A stretch of DNA of 64,000 nucleotides from Actinoplanes subtropicus (GTDB lineage Bacteria; Actinomycetota; Actinomycetes; Mycobacteriales; Micromonosporaceae), in the NCBI RefSeq assembly GCF_000721705.1, contig NZ_JOJL01000029.1, forward strand, positions 124,001 through 188,000. The letters run 5' to 3'. The translations under genes were made by a program, and so were the position numbers. Numbering within the stretch: position 1 is the stretch's first letter; each line of letters begins with the position of its first letter. Shown here piece after piece: positions 1-13,372 of the stretch. A model generated the notes under the pieces. The model did no database searches, was not told where the DNA came from, and saw only the letters and a program-made list of their open reading frames with translations.

Positions 1-2
1 AG

Positions 3-1403
3 CCGGAGGTCCCTGCGTACGCGCGCGACGCGTACCCGGAAAGCCGGCCCTCCTACCGCAACGTTCCCGCGGCCCGGGGTGGGCAGGAAGCCCTGTTCGC
101 CGAGCCGGCCGCCCCGGCGACGCTACAGCCGCCGCCGCAGATGCCGCCGGCCCAGATCAGCCCGATGAGCCGCGCCCCCGAGCCGCCGCCCGAGCCGAAC
201 GAGGCACCCCCGCACCGGATGGCCGCCGACCCGGCCCAGCTGCGCGACAACCAGCGCCGCCCGGACGACCGGCCGACCCTGATCGAGGACGCGCTGCCCA
301 CCCGCGGCGACAACGGCCCCGGCCGCGCCCCGATGGACATCCGCCCGTCGAGCAACCCGCGCGGCACCAACGACGGCAACCGGCTCAACCCGAAGTACAT
401 GTTCGAGACGTTCGTCATCGGCTCGTCCAACCGCTTCGCGCACGCCGCCGCCGTCGCCGTCGCCGAGTCCCCCGCGAAGGCGTACAACCCGCTGTTCATC
501 TATGGCAGTTCCGGGCTGGGCAAGACCCACCTGCTGCACGCGATCGGCCATTACGCCACCACCCTCGGGCACGCGCGCGCGGTGCGTTACGTGTCGACCG
601 AGGAGTTCACCAACGACTTCATCAACAGCCTCCGGGACGACAAGACCCAGGCGTTCCAGCGGCGCTACCGCGACGTCGACATCCTGCTGATCGACGACAT
701 CCAGTTCCTGGAGAACCGCGAGCGCACCCAGGAAGAGTTCTTCCACACCTTCAACACGCTGCACAACGCCAACAAGCAGATCGTGATCAGCTCGGACCGC
801 TCGCCGCGCCAGCTGGCCACGCTGGAAGACCGCATGCGCACCCGGTTCGAGTGGGGCCTGCTCGCCGACATCCAGCCGCCCGACCTGGAGACGCGTATCG
901 CGATCCTCCAGAAGAAGGCCGCCCAGGAGCGGATGTATGCGCCCGACGACGTGCTGGAGTTCATCGCGTCGCGGGTCTCCAACTCGATCCGCGAGCTCGA
1001 GGGCGCCCTCATCCGGGTGACCGCGTTCGCCAGCCTCACCCGCTCGGCCGTCCAGCTCTCCCTGGCCGAAGAGGTCCTGCGCGATTTCATGCCGGACGGC
1101 GCCGGCCCCGAGATCACCGCCGACCAGATCATGGTGTCGACCGCGGACTACTTCGGCGTGAGCCTCGAGGACCTGCGCGGCCATTCCCGCAGCCGGGTCC
1201 TGGTCAACGCCCGCCAGGTCGCGATGTACCTCTGCCGCGAGCTCACCGACCTGTCGCTGCCGCGCATCGGCCAGGCCTTCGGCGGCCGCGACCACACCAC
1301 GGTGATGCACGCCGACCGCAAGATCCGTCAGCACATGGCCGAGCGCCGCTCGCTGTACAACCAGATCGCCGAGCTGACCAACCGCATCAAGCAGAACACC
1401 TAA
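3..1403 (+). CDS. dnaA: Chromosomal replication initiator DnaA (5' end outside window)
   Basis: Replication initiator ATPase that binds DnaA boxes and opens oriC. The frame is open from the first bases, so the N-terminal domain I lies upstream; what remains is a Pro/Ala-rich linker, the AAA+ domain and the DNA-binding domain. The Walker A motif GSSGLGKTH lies at about 504-530, Walker B-like LLIDDIQF at about 683-706, and the DnaA signature [11 protein letters not shown] near 1282-1314. It is followed directly by the box-rich oriC and dnaN, the standard actinobacterial order. The true start codon is not in the window. Confidence 0.98.
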   Translation, partial: PEVPAYARDAYPESRPSYRNVPAARGGQEALFAEPAAPATLQPPPQMPPAQISPMSRAPEPPPEPNEAPPHRMAADPAQLRDNQRRPDDRPTLIEDALPTRGDNGPGRAPMDIRPSSNPRGTNDGNRLNPKYMFETFVIGSSNRFAHAAAVAVAESPAKAYNPLFIYGSSGLGKTHLLHAIGHYATTLGHARAVRYVSTEEFTNDFINSLRDDKTQAFQRRYRDVDILLIDDIQFLENRERTQEEFFHTFNTLHNANKQIVISSDRSPRQLATLEDRMRTRFEWGLLADIQPPDLETRIAILQKKAAQERMYAPDDVLEFIASRVSNSIRELEGALIRVTAFASLTRSAVQLSLAEEVLRDFMPDGAGPEITADQIMVSTADYFGVSLEDLRGHSRSRVLVNARQVAMYLCRELTDLSLPRIGQAFGGRDHTTVMHADRKIRQHMAERRSLYNQIAELTNRIKQNT

Positions 1404-2321
1404 GACCATTCAGCCGTACGCGTAGACGCCGTCCCCAACCGCACGGCGTCCGCCCCCGCCTGTGCAACCCCGGCTGGCTGCATTCACAGCCTTTGCCGGG
1501 CGCATCCGGGCTGAGCTGCCGCTCCCGTGTCCACAACCGCACGGGCCCACCCCTCGGTCATCCACAGCGGCGTACACCCGAAAGTGTGTCATTTGCCCGT
1601 TATCCATACCTTTTCCCACAGCCTGTGTATAACTCCGGCCGATCGTCCGCCGTCGCTCGAACGGTCCCAACTCACGCTCAGCGGACGTTGTCAACGTCAG
1701 AACGCAACTGTTCCGTGCCAACGTTATCCACACTAATTCACAGGCGTTCACAGGCCTTTATCCCCAGCGGTGGACAACTCTCGGGCGCCAAGCCCACAGA
1801 TGTGGACAAGCCCTGGGGAAATCGATGTGGACAGACACTCTCCGTGACATCTCTGTCCACCGCCTGTGGAAGAGTGTGGATTTCCTGTTGAAGGTTCTGG
1901 GGACGACGAGGCGGTAGCGTCCCGACGCTATGCACAGGCCGGGGGACAAACCCGGTGGATATCCGGTGGATAGCCGGTGGACAACGGTGGACAACCGCAG
2001 TCCGGTCAAGGACTGTGGACGCAGACCGGGGTTTGTACCCTGGTTGTCCACCTGTGAATCACCGGTGGATAAGCCGTTGACCTGCACCAACTTGAGTTCT
2101 CCACACTTTGCACAGCCCCGATGAAGACGACTAGAGATTTTTCTAAGACAACAAAAAGCAATCAACGGCGTTGGGGAAGGTGTGGATGGAGCCGCCCACG
2201 GCTCCCGCCTCCTCGCACCGACAAGCACCGACCGGCCCGGGCACGCGCGGGCTTGCCCGGCGCAATAAAGTTCGTGGGGGTTCCCACGCCCCCGACCTGA
2301 GGAAGCGACGCGGAGGACAGC
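1404..2321. other. oriC: Chromosomal replication origin (oriC)
   Basis: A 918-bp non-coding region between dnaA and dnaN packed with DnaA-box-like 9-mers. Exact TTATCCACA lies at 1724-1732 and TGTGGACAA at 1801-1809. Near-consensus boxes (one or two changes) lie at 1600-1608, 1769-1777, 1826-1834, 1853-1861, 1976-1984, 1986-1994, 2044-2052 and 2064-2072, in both orientations. An AT-rich stretch at about 2129-2165, unusual in this GC-rich DNA, is a candidate unwinding element. Box identity is read directly; the unwinding role is inferred. Confidence 0.93.
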
Positions 2322-3455
2322 ATGAAGTTCCGGGTGGAGCGAGACGCACTCGCCGACGCCGTGGCCTGGACGGCGAAAAGCCTGCCGAGCCGGCCGTCGG
2401 TGCCGGTGCTCGCCGGCGTCATGCTGCGAGTCACCGACGGCCGGCTGCACGTCTCCGGTTTCGACTACGAGGTCTCCAGCCAGGTGAGCGTCGAGGTGCA
2501 GGCCGACGCCGACGGGGCCGCCCTGGTCTCCGGCCGCCTGCTCGCCGAGATCACCAAGGCGTTGCCGAACAAGCCGGTGGACATCGCCGCGGTCGGCGCG
2601 CATCTCGAACTGGTCTGCGGCAGCGCCCGGTTCACACTGCCGACGATGCCGGTGGAGGATTACCCGACCCTGCCGGAGATGCCGTCCAGCGCCGGCACCG
2701 TCGACGCGGCCGCGTTCGCCGCCGCGGTCGCCCAGGTGGCCATCGCCGCGGGTCGCGACGAGACGCTGCCGATGATGACCGGCGTCCGCATCGAGCTGAA
2801 CGGCTCGTCGATGGCCATGCTCGCGACCGACCGGTACAGGCTGGCCATGCGCGAGATGGAGTGGAGCCCGGACGACCCCGAGATCAGCCTCAACGCACTG
2901 GTCCCGGCGAAGACGCTGAACGACACGGCCAAGACCCTCGGCCCGCTCGGCGGCTCGGTGACGCTCGCGCTGGCCCAGGGCAACGCGGGCGAAGGCATGA
3001 TCGGTTTCGCCGGTGGCACCCGGCGTACCACCAGCCGCCTGCTCGACGGCGCGAATTATCCGCCGGTGCGCTCGCTGTTCCCCGCGAGCCACAATGCTGA
3101 GGCCCGGGTCGGCGTGGCCGCTCTGGTCGAGGTGGTGCGCCGGGTGGCATTGGTCGCCGAGCGGACCACCCCGGTGCTGCTGAGCTTCAGCGAGGACGGG
3201 TTGGTCGTCGAGGCCGGTGCGACGGAGGAGGCACGGGCCAGCGAGGCAATGGAGGCGACGTTCACCGGCGAGGCACTCACGATCGGCTTCAACCCGCAGT
3301 ACCTGATCGACGGCCTGCAGAACCTGGGCGCTCCCACCGCGGTCCTGTCGTTCGTCGACGCGTTCAAGCCGGCTGTGATCTCCCCCGCAGGCGAAAACGG
3401 CGAAATCGTGCCGGGTTACCGCTATCTGATCATGCCGATCCGGGTAACGCGCTGA
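2322..3455 (+). CDS. dnaN: DNA polymerase III beta sliding clamp
   Basis: Ring-shaped processivity clamp that tethers DNA polymerase III and other partners to DNA. The 377-residue product has the usual length and three-fold clamp architecture. It begins MKFRVERDALADAV and ends with the conserved YLIMPIRV tail that contributes to the partner-binding pocket. The ATG is preceded by a GGAGGACAG ribosome binding site. It sits between oriC and gnd on the same strand as dnaA, as in most Actinobacteria. Confidence 0.98.
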   Translation: MKFRVERDALADAVAWTAKSLPSRPSVPVLAGVMLRVTDGRLHVSGFDYEVSSQVSVEVQADADGAALVSGRLLAEITKALPNKPVDIAAVGAHLELVCGSARFTLPTMPVEDYPTLPEMPSSAGTVDAAAFAAAVAQVAIAAGRDETLPMMTGVRIELNGSSMAMLATDRYRLAMREMEWSPDDPEISLNALVPAKTLNDTAKTLGPLGGSVTLALAQGNAGEGMIGFAGGTRRTTSRLLDGANYPPVRSLFPASHNAEARVGVAALVEVVRRVALVAERTTPVLLSFSEDGLVVEAGATEEARASEAMEATFTGEALTIGFNPQYLIDGLQNLGAPTAVLSFVDAFKPAVISPAGENGEIVPGYRYLIMPIRVTR

Positions 3456-3494
3456 TACTGAGCGAGGAAGAACCGCACATCTAGGGGGAACACC

Positions 3495-4367
3495 ATGCAG
3501 CTTGGCCTTATCGGTCTCGGGCGGATGGGCGGCAACATGGCCGACCGCATCCGCAAAGCCGGGCATGAAGTGGTCGGATTCGACCACAGCCCGGACAAGC
3601 GGGACGTCGCCTCGCTCTCCGAACTGGTCGAGAAGCTCGCCGCTCCGCGGGTGGTATGGACCATGGTTCCGGCCGGCGAGATCACCGAGAGCACGATCGA
3701 CCAGCTGGGCGAGTTGCTGTCCGCGGGCGATCTGATCATCGACGGCGGCAACTCCAAGTTCACCGACGACAAGCCGCGCGCCGAGCGGCTCGGCGCCAAG
3801 GGCATCGGCTACATGGACTGCGGCGTCTCCGGCGGCATCTGGGGCAACCAGAACGGCTATGCCCTGATGGTCGGCGGCAGCGAGGAAGACGTGGCCAAGG
3901 CCATGCCGATCTTCGAGGCGCTCAAGCCGGCCGGCCCGTACGGCTTCGTTCACGCCGGCCCGGTCGGCGCCGGCCACTACACCAAGATGGTCCACAACGG
4001 CATCGAGTACGGCATGATGCAGGCCCTCGCCGAGGGCTGGGAGCTGCTCGAGGCCTCCGAGTACGTGGACAACGTCCCCGGCGCGATCAAGAGCTGGCGC
4101 GAGGGCAGCGTCGTCAAGTCGTGGCTGCTCGACCTGCTCGACCGCGCCCTTGACGGCGACCCCGACCTGGTCAAGCTCAAGGGCTACGCCGAGGACACCG
4201 GTGAGGGTCGCTGGACGGTCGACGAGGCCGTGCGCCTCGCCGTGCCCGCCCACGTGATCGCCGCCTCGCTGTTCACCCGGTTCGAGTCGCGCCAGGTCGA
4301 CTCCCCGGCCATGAAGGCCGTCGCCGCCCTGCGCCAGCAGTTCGGTGGCCACGCCGTCGTCGGCTGA
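3495..4367 (+). CDS. gnd: 6-phosphogluconate dehydrogenase (decarboxylating), short type
   Basis: Oxidative pentose phosphate enzyme converting 6-phosphogluconate to ribulose 5-phosphate and CO2. The 290-residue length fits the short GntZ/YqeC-like class rather than the ~470-residue form. Visible are the N-terminal Rossmann motif GLIGLGRMG, the substrate-binding segment [12 protein letters not shown] near residues 114-125, and the catalytic [10 protein letters not shown] near residues 165-174. Cofactor preference cannot be read safely. Its position between dnaN and recF is a recurrent actinobacterial arrangement, with a GGGGG ribosome binding site before the ATG. Confidence 0.95.
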   Translation: MQLGLIGLGRMGGNMADRIRKAGHEVVGFDHSPDKRDVASLSELVEKLAAPRVVWTMVPAGEITESTIDQLGELLSAGDLIIDGGNSKFTDDKPRAERLGAKGIGYMDCGVSGGIWGNQNGYALMVGGSEEDVAKAMPIFEALKPAGPYGFVHAGPVGAGHYTKMVHNGIEYGMMQALAEGWELLEASEYVDNVPGAIKSWREGSVVKSWLLDLLDRALDGDPDLVKLKGYAEDTGEGRWTVDEAVRLAVPAHVIAASLFTRFESRQVDSPAMKAVAALRQQFGGHAVVG

Positions 4368-4384
4368 TCAGGGATAGTTACGGG

Positions 4385-5512
4385 ATGTACGTCCGCCGGG
4401 TCGAGCTGACCGACTTCCGTTCGTACGAGCGGGTGGCGGTCGACCTCGACCCGGGCGTGTCCGTGCTGGTCGGGCAGAACGGCATGGGCAAGACCAACCT
4501 CGTCGAGGCGCTCGGCTACGTGGCCACACTGGACAGTCACCGGGTCGCCACCGACGCCCCGCTCGTGCGGGCCGGTGCCGCCTCCGCCGTCGTCCGGTGC
4601 GCGATCGTCCACGATGGACGCGAGCTGCTGGTCGAGCTGGAGATCGTGCCCGGCAAGGCCAACCGCGCCCGGCTCAATCGCTCCCCGGTGCGCCGCCCCC
4701 GCGAGGTGCTCGGCGCGTTGCGGATGGTGCTGTTCGCCCCGGAAGACCTCGAGCTGGTCCGCGGCGACCCGGCCGCCCGCCGCCGCTATCTCGACGACCT
4801 GCTCGTCGCCCGGCAGCCCCGGTTCGCTGGCGTCCGGTCCGACTACGACCGGGTGATCAAGCAGCGCAACGCCCTGCTCCGGACGGCGTACCTGACCCGC
4901 AAGGTCGGCGGCACCCGCGGGCAGGACCTCTCCACGCTGATGGTGTGGGACCAGCACCTCGCCCACCACGGCGCCGAGCTGCTGGCCGGCCGCCTCGAGC
5001 TGGTCGCCGCCCTCGGCCCGCATCTGACCAAGGCCTACGACGCGGTCGCCGCCGGCCGGGCCGCCGCCGCGATCGGGTATGCGTCGGGCCTCGGCGACTC
5101 GCTGGTGCCCGATCGGCCCGCCCTCGAACAACTGCTGCTCGACGCCCTTCAGGAGCGGCGCGCCGCCGAGATCGAGCGCGGCGTCACCCTGGTCGGCCCG
5201 CACCGCGACGACCTCACCCTGGCCCTGGGCGACCTGCCCGCGAAGGGTTACGCCAGCCACGGCGAGTCCTGGTCGTTCGCGCTGGCGCTGCGTCTGGCGG
5301 CGTACGATCTGTTGCGCTCCGACGGCATCGAACCGGTCCTGGTCCTCGACGACGTGTTCGCCGAGCTGGACGCCGGCCGCCGGGACCGCCTCGCCGCCCT
5401 GGTCTCCGATGCCGGCCAGCTGCTGGTGACCTGCGCGGTCCCGGAGGATGTGCCACCGGCCCTGCGGGGCGCCCGCTTCGACGTGACCCTCGGTTCGGTG
5501 ACCCATGACTGA
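4385..5512 (+). CDS. recF: DNA replication and repair protein RecF
   Basis: SMC-like ATPase of the RecFOR gap-repair pathway that helps load RecA at single-strand gaps. The 375 residues match the family. The Walker A motif GQNGMGKTN lies near residues 31-39, and Walker B with D-loop ([12 protein letters not shown]) near residues 318-329. It overlaps the following DUF721 gene by 8 bp, implying translational coupling. Confidence 0.97.
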   Translation: MYVRRVELTDFRSYERVAVDLDPGVSVLVGQNGMGKTNLVEALGYVATLDSHRVATDAPLVRAGAASAVVRCAIVHDGRELLVELEIVPGKANRARLNRSPVRRPREVLGALRMVLFAPEDLELVRGDPAARRRYLDDLLVARQPRFAGVRSDYDRVIKQRNALLRTAYLTRKVGGTRGQDLSTLMVWDQHLAHHGAELLAGRLELVAALGPHLTKAYDAVAAGRAAAAIGYASGLGDSLVPDRPALEQLLLDALQERRAAEIERGVTLVGPHRDDLTLALGDLPAKGYASHGESWSFALALRLAAYDLLRSDGIEPVLVLDDVFAELDAGRRDRLAALVSDAGQLLVTCAVPEDVPPALRGARFDVTLGSVTHD

Positions 5513-6344
5513 CGACCGCCGCTACGACCACACAGCCGAGCGCTTCTTCCCCAAGGGTGACTTCTCCCCGGCCGACCCGCACCTGACCGGGGGCGACTCC
5601 TGGTACGACACCCCGCCCACCGACAGGCAGTACGACCCGCCGCCACCGAGCGACCGGTTCGATCCCCCGCCCGCCGGCGAGTGGTACCACTCCCGGCCGG
5701 GCGGCGAAGGGCCGGAGCGGCCCGCTGCGCCGAAGTCGGGCGCCGGGCCAGGAGTGGATCAGGGCTCGGGGGATTCCGGACCGCAGCGGGGCGCTGAGGG
5801 CGTGCCGGAGGCCGCGGCCGGGGCGGCCGGGGCCGCGGATGCCGCCGCCGGGCCGGAGCTCGCGCGGGCCGTGCTCGACGCCGCGCTCGCCAGACGCCGG
5901 GCCGCCCAGGCCAACCCGCGGCGGCGCGGCGGCGAGGGCGGGAGCACCGGCAAGCGGCCGCGCGGCTATTCCGGCCCGGGTCCCGACCCGCGCGACCCGC
6001 AGCTGTTCGGCGACGTGCTGGGCCGGCTGATGAAGGCCCGGGGCTGGGAGAAGCCGAAGGCCGAGGCGACCGTCTTCGGCGCCTGGGAGCGGGTGGTCGG
6101 CCCGGAGATCGCCAAGCACAGCCGCCCGGTCAAGCTCGACGGCGGCGTGCTGACGGTCGAGGCCGAGTCCACGGCCTGGGCGACCCAGCTGCGCATGCTC
6201 GCCGCCACCCTGCTGCGCAGCATCGCGACCGAGGTCGGCCACAACGTGGTGACCAAGCTGAACATCCACGGCCCGGCGGCGCCGTCGTGGAGCCGCGGGC
6301 CGCGCCGGGTGCAGGGCCGGGGCCCGCGGGACACGTACGGCTGA
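5505..6344 (+). CDS. DUF721 domain protein (DciA-like helicase loader candidate)
   Basis: 279 residues. The N-terminal ~165 are low-complexity (Asp/Pro/Gly/Ala/Arg); the C-terminal ~100 carry the DUF721 domain, including [20 protein letters not shown] and an ETE-like strand segment. DUF721 proteins related to DciA are associated with loading of the replicative helicase DnaB; that role is inferred here from family and position. It starts within the end of recF (8-bp overlap), and the recF-DUF721-gyrB order is conserved in Actinobacteria. The long disordered N-terminus is common in high-GC species. Confidence 0.9.
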   Translation: MTDDRRYDHTAERFFPKGDFSPADPHLTGGDSWYDTPPTDRQYDPPPPSDRFDPPPAGEWYHSRPGGEGPERPAAPKSGAGPGVDQGSGDSGPQRGAEGVPEAAAGAAGAADAAAGPELARAVLDAALARRRAAQANPRRRGGEGGSTGKRPRGYSGPGPDPRDPQLFGDVLGRLMKARGWEKPKAEATVFGAWERVVGPEIAKHSRPVKLDGGVLTVEAESTAWATQLRMLAATLLRSIATEVGHNVVTKLNIHGPAAPSWSRGPRRVQGRGPRDTYG

Positions 6345-6397
6345 TCGGAAACGGAGAGTAGCGCCGCCGCGGCCTTCGCAGGGGATTGCGAATTTGT

Positions 6398-6964
6398 TCA
6401 GTAATCGGCGAAAACGGCGAAGCCCCGCTCCGCGCAGCGACGGTAGAAACCGGCCAGGATCGCGAGCTCGGAGCGCGCGAACGTCCAGTGCGGCGCGTTC
6501 CCCGCGTCGTCGCGCAGGGCCGACAGCCGGTTGTCCAGCCAGCGCAGCTGCTGGTCGGCGAGGCGGCCCTGGGTGACCGCGGCCCGCATCACCTCGGCCA
6601 CCGTGTCGAAGGTGACCAGATCGCCGTGCTTCTCGTGGCCCTCGACGAACCGCTCCAGCCCACCGGCGATCCACGCGCAGCCGTCCGGGTCGATCACCGG
6701 GTCCTCGTCCTCGGCGGCCGCGTCGGTCGCGTAGAGCACGCCGTCCAGGCCCAGCAGCAGGTCGACCAGCTCGGTGTACGCGGTGGCGCGCACCGTGCCG
6801 GTCTTCGCGATGTGCAAGGCCAGCGCGCCGGTGGGTGCGGCGATCTCGGGCGCGTCCGCGATCGCCCCGAAGTCCACGAACTCGGCGGGAGCCACCGGGT
6901 CGTAATACTGGTTGGTCCGCGGCCAGTGCACCGCGACGTTCTCCAGCCCCTTGTCATGCGCCAT
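6398..6964 (-). CDS. Conserved hypothetical protein, unknown function
   Basis: About 188 residues, starting MAHDKGLENVAVHW. This ATG is chosen because GAGGAGGGG lies about 11 bases upstream; the frame stays open further upstream. No signal peptide, membrane segment or known catalytic motif is visible. The composition is that of a soluble, acidic, mostly helical protein with Trp-rich segments. It is encoded opposite to its neighbours between the DUF721 gene and gyrB. I do not recognise the family. Confidence 0.72.
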   Translation of the reverse strand: MAHDKGLENVAVHWPRTNQYYDPVAPAEFVDFGAIADAPEIAAPTGALALHIAKTGTVRATAYTELVDLLLGLDGVLYATDAAAEDEDPVIDPDGCAWIAGGLERFVEGHEKHGDLVTFDTVAEVMRAAVTQGRLADQQLRWLDNRLSALRDDAGNAPHWTFARSELAILAGFYRRCAERGFAVFADY

Positions 6965-9490
<2,526 letters not shown>

Positions 9491-9498
9491 GGATGGGG

Positions 9499-9539
9499 AT
9501 ATCCACAGCGCCTGCCCGGTTTCCACAACGTTATCCACA
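9499..9539. promoter_or_regulatory. DnaA-box cluster between gyrB and gyrA
   Basis: A perfect DnaA box TTATCCACA lies at 9531-9539, with a one-mismatch box ATATCCACA at 9499-9507 and TTTCCACAA between them (from 9520). The cluster is about 55 bp upstream of the gyrA GTG start and could let DnaA influence gyrA transcription. The sites are seen directly; function is inference. Confidence 0.6.
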
Positions 9540-9595
9540 GCGAGATGCGTGCTTTAGCCGTACTTGTCTGGTTTCACCTTGAGTAAGGGTTAACA

Positions 9596-12500
9596 GTGAC
9601 TGACACTCCCGAACCCCCCGCCGGCGACGAATCCCCCGAGGAGACCGGCGGTGGCGTGACCCAGCGAGTCGAGCCGGTCGGCCTCGAGGTCGAGATGCAG
9701 CGCTCGTACCTCGACTACGCGATGAGCGTGATCGTGGGCCGGGCGCTGCCCGACGTCCGGGACGGTCTCAAGCCCGTACACCGCAAGATCCTCTACGCGA
9801 TGTACGACTCCGGCTTCCGCCCGGACCGCGGCTACGTGAAGTGCGCCCGCGTCGTCGGCGACGTGATGGGCAACTACCACCCCCACGGCGACTCGTCGAT
9901 CTACGACGCCCTGGTCCGCATGGGTCAGCCCTGGTCGCTGCGCTACCCCTTGATCGACGGCAACGGCAACTTCGGCTCGCCGGGCAACGATCCGCCGGCC
10001 GCCATGCGCTACTGTCTGACTGCCGACGCCCTGGTCAGAACTCCTTTCGGCACCATGCCGATCGGCGAGATCGTGCCCGATGCGGCCCCCGATTCCGAGA
10101 CCGACATCGACCTGAAGGTCTACGACCGCAACGGCGACCTGGTCCGGGCGAGCAAGTTCTTCCACTCCGGCGAGCACCCGACGCTCAAGCTGCGCACCCG
10201 CGAGGGCTACGAGCTGACCGGCACTCACAACCACCCGGTGCTCTGCCTGGTGAGCGTGGCCGGCGTCCCGACGCTGCTGTGGAAGCTCCTCGACGAGATC
10301 CAGCCGGGCGACCGCGTCGTGATGCAGCGCGTGGTGCCCGACGAGATCGGCGCACCGCCCCTCGACCACCTCGAGGCCGCCGTCCTGGCCGGCGCGTTCG
10401 TGAGCGAGGGCTGGGCATCGGGTAACCGCGCCGGCTTCAACAACGTCGACGGCGCCTTCTTCGCGCGGGTGCTCAGCGCGTACGACATCGCCGTCGGCGG
10501 CCGGCGTTACGTCAGCCGGCGGACGATCGCCTCCGGCAGTGAGATCCACGAGTTCGACGTCCAGGACACCACGCACCTGCGCAGCAGCCTGATCGGCGAA
10601 CTCATCGGTGCGCGCAGCGCGCAGAAGTTCGTCCCCGCATTCGTCTGGGGCGCGGCACCCGCAGTCAAGCGGGCCTTCCTCCAGGCGCTCTTCGAGGGCG
10701 ACGGGTCCTCGTCGCTGCTGCCGCGCCACACCATCCAGATCTCGTACTCGACGCGCAGCGACCGCCTGGCCCGCGAGGTGCAGCAGTTGCTTCTCGAGTT
10801 CGGCGTCGTCAGCCGTCTGTGCCGCTACGAGAACGGCGAGATCAAGGTCGTCGTGACCAACCGCCGGGACGCCCGGATCTTCGCGGCTCACGTCGGCTTC
10901 CTCGGCCGCAAGCAGGCGAAGCTGGAGTCCGAGCTGGGTGCGGTCCCGGCCGCCAGCAGCGCCCTCTCCAGCGACCACGTGCCGTTCGTCGGAGAGTTCA
11001 TCCGGACGCACGGCGCGAGCCGGTGGACCGAGCGTGACTGGCTGGTCAAGCACAACGTCGACCGCGTCGAGCGGTGGGAACGCGACGGCGCCGAGATCGC
11101 CGCGCGCATCACCGAGCTGGGTGTCCTCGACGTCGTCGAGCCGCTCGTCGACGGACGCTTCTACTACGCCGAGGTGACGAGCGTCACGTCGGCTGGGGTT
11201 CAGCCGGTTTTCAGTATCCGGGTGGACACCGACGACCACGCCTTCATCACGAACGGCTTCGTCAGTCACAACACCGAGTCGAAGTTGTCGCCGCTGGCTA
11301 TGGAGATGCTGCGGGACATCGACGAGGACACCGTCGATATGCAGGACAACTACGACGGGCGTACGCACGAGCCGACGATCCTGCCGGCGCGCTTTCCCAA
11401 CCTGCTGGTCAACGGCTCCGAGGGCATCGCGGTCGGGATGGCCACGAAGATCCCGCCGCACAACCTGCGTGAGATCGCGGCGGCCGTGCAGTGGGCGCTG
11501 GACAACCCGGAGGCGGACGAGGCGGAGACCCTCGAGGCGGTTCTCGGGCTGGTCAAGGGTCCGGACTTCCCGACCAAGGGCCTGATCGTCGGTCAGCAGG
11601 CGATCCAGGACGCGTACCGCACGGGCCGTGGCTCGATCCGGATGCGCGCCGTGGTCGAGGTCGAGGAGGACCCGCGCGGCCGGCCCTGCCTGGTCGTCAC
11701 CGAGCTGCCGTACCAGGTCAACCCGGACAACCTCGCGGAGCGGGTGGCCGAGCTGGTCAAGGAGGGCAAGCTCACCGGCATCGCCGACATCAAGGACGAG
11801 TCCTCCGGCCGTACGGGCATGCGGTTGATCATCGTCTTGAAGCGCGACGCGGTCGCCAAGGTCGTGTTGAACAACCTGTACAAGCACACCCAGCTGCAGG
11901 AGACGTTCGGCGCGAACATGCTGGCGCTGGTGGACGGCGTGCCGCGCACGCTGAACCTGGCCCAGTTCATCCGGTACTACGTCGATCACCAGATCGAGGT
12001 CATCCGCAGGCGCACCGCATTCCGCCTGCGCAAGGCCGAGGAGCGCGCGCACATCCTGCGCGGTCTGGTCAAGGCGCTCGACATGCTGGACGAGGTGATC
12101 GCCCTGATCCGGCGCTCGCCGACGGTGGAGGACGCGCGGACCGGCCTGATCCAACTGCTCGACATCGACGAGGTGCAGGCCGGCGCCATCCTCGACATGC
12201 AGCTGCGCCGTCTGGCCGCCCTCGAGCGCCAGCGGATCATCGACGAGCTCGCGAAGATCGAGGTCGAGATCGCCGACCTCAAGGACATCCTCGCCAAGCC
12301 GGAGCGGCAGCGGGCAATCGTCGCCGAGGAGCTCCGGGAGATCGTGCAGAAGTACGGCGACGACCGGCTGACGCAGATCATCCCGTTCGACGGCGAGGTC
12401 TCCATGGAGGACCTCATCGCGCGCGAGGATGTTGTGGTAACGATCACACGGACCGGTTACGCGAAGCGTACGAAGGTCGATATGTACCGGTCGCAGAAGC

Positions 12501-13369
12501 GCGGCGGCAAGGGTGTGAGCGGCGCCACACTGCGGCAGGACGACATCGTGTCGCACTTCTTCGTCATCTCGACCCACGACTGGATCCTGTTCTTCACGAA
12601 CAAGGGCCGGGTGTATCGGGCGAAGGCGTACGAACTGCCCGAGGCCGCCCGCGTGGCGAAGGGACAGCACGTAGCCAACCTGCTCGCCTTCCAGCCCGAC
12701 GAGCACATCGCGCAGGTGATCCAGATCCCGAATTACCAGGTCGCGCCCTACCTTGTGCTCGCCACTAAGAATGGTCTCGTGAAGAAGACCCGGCTCGAAG
12801 AATTTGACTCCAACCGGAGCGGTGGCATCATCGCCATCAACCTTCGGGAGGATGACGAGTTGGTGGGCGCGGCGCTGGCGGCATCGGAGAACGATCTTCT
12901 GCTCGTCTCCAAGCACGCCCAGGCCATCCGCTTCAACGCCACCGACGAGGCGCTGCGGCCGATGGGCCGGGCCACGTCGGGTGTGATCGGCATGCGCTTC
13001 GGCGACAACGACGAGCTCCTCGCCATGGAAGTGGTTCGCGAGGGCATGGATGTGTTGGTCGCCACCGACGGTGGGTATGCAAAGCGGACGCCGATCGAGG
13101 AGTATCCGGTACAGGGCAGGGGCGGCAAGGGGGTGCTCACCGCGAAAATCACCGAACGTCGCGGTGGCCTGGTGGGCGCGCTCGTGATCAGTCCCGAGGA
13201 TGAACTATTTGCCATCACCAGCAATGGTGGTGTCATCCGGACTCCCGTGAAGCCTGTACGGCGCACGCGGGATCGGAACACAATGGGGGTCAAGCTGATG
13301 GACCTCCCAGAAGGTGTAACCATCGTGGCGCTTGCTCGCAATGCCGACGAGCCTGACGAACAGGACTAG
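9596..13369 (+). CDS. gyrA: DNA gyrase subunit A precursor containing an intein
   Basis: Breakage-reunion subunit of DNA gyrase, 1257 codons against about 830-840 for the family. The excess is an in-frame intein of 420 residues (10013-11272), leaving an 837-residue mature protein. The intein follows directly after AAMRY, whose Tyr is the catalytic residue (residue 139), and the sequence resumes with [13 protein letters not shown]. The C-terminal domain carries the GyrA box QKRGGKG near 12496. The start is GTG at 9596. Activity requires protein splicing. The DUF3566 gene follows immediately. Confidence 0.97.
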   Translation: MTDTPEPPAGDESPEETGGGVTQRVEPVGLEVEMQRSYLDYAMSVIVGRALPDVRDGLKPVHRKILYAMYDSGFRPDRGYVKCARVVGDVMGNYHPHGDSSIYDALVRMGQPWSLRYPLIDGNGNFGSPGNDPPAAMRYCLTADALVRTPFGTMPIGEIVPDAAPDSETDIDLKVYDRNGDLVRASKFFHSGEHPTLKLRTREGYELTGTHNHPVLCLVSVAGVPTLLWKLLDEIQPGDRVVMQRVVPDEIGAPPLDHLEAAVLAGAFVSEGWASGNRAGFNNVDGAFFARVLSAYDIAVGGRRYVSRRTIASGSEIHEFDVQDTTHLRSSLIGELIGARSAQKFVPAFVWGAAPAVKRAFLQALFEGDGSSSLLPRHTIQISYSTRSDRLAREVQQLLLEFGVVSRLCRYENGEIKVVVTNRRDARIFAAHVGFLGRKQAKLESELGAVPAASSALSSDHVPFVGEFIRTHGASRWTERDWLVKHNVDRVERWERDGAEIAARITELGVLDVVEPLVDGRFYYAEVTSVTSAGVQPVFSIRVDTDDHAFITNGFVSHNTESKLSPLAMEMLRDIDEDTVDMQDNYDGRTHEPTILPARFPNLLVNGSEGIAVGMATKIPPHNLREIAAAVQWALDNPEADEAETLEAVLGLVKGPDFPTKGLIVGQQAIQDAYRTGRGSIRMRAVVEVEEDPRGRPCLVVTELPYQVNPDNLAERVAELVKEGKLTGIADIKDESSGRTGMRLIIVLKRDAVAKVVLNNLYKHTQLQETFGANMLALVDGVPRTLNLAQFIRYYVDHQIEVIRRRTAFRLRKAEERAHILRGLVKALDMLDEVIALIRRSPTVEDARTGLIQLLDIDEVQAGAILDMQLRRLAALERQRIIDELAKIEVEIADLKDILAKPERQRAIVAEELREIVQKYGDDRLTQIIPFDGEVSMEDLIAREDVVVTITRTGYAKRTKVDMYRSQKRGGKGVSGATLRQDDIVSHFFVISTHDWILFFTNKGRVYRAKAYELPEAARVAKGQHVANLLAFQPDEHIAQVIQIPNYQVAPYLVLATKNGLVKKTRLEEFDSNRSGGIIAINLREDDELVGAALAASENDLLLVSKHAQAIRFNATDEALRPMGRATSGVIGMRFGDNDELLAMEVVREGMDVLVATDGGYAKRTPIEEYPVQGRGGKGVLTAKITERRGGLVGALVISPEDELFAITSNGGVIRTPVKPVRRTRDRNTMGVKLMDLPEGVTIVALARNADEPDEQD
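10013..11272 (+). other. GyrA intein with LAGLIDADG-type homing endonuclease domain
   Basis: The intein starts with nucleophilic Cys ([13 protein letters not shown]) and ends with [10 protein letters not shown], the penultimate His plus terminal Asn, followed by Thr as the first C-extein residue. Block B is seen as [10 protein letters not shown]. Two LAGLIDADG-like motifs, [10 protein letters not shown] and LQALFEGDG, keep acidic residues at the catalytic positions, so the endonuclease may be active. The insertion site matches the one used by mycobacterial GyrA inteins (after the catalytic Tyr). All splicing residues look intact. Confidence 0.95.
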
Positions 13370-13372
13370 TTG

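Noticed and set aside
1758..4352. Long reverse-strand open frame across oriC, dnaN and gnd
   Set aside because: It is the antisense of well-recognised genes and has the His/Arg/Gly/Asp-rich composition typical of high-GC shadow frames.
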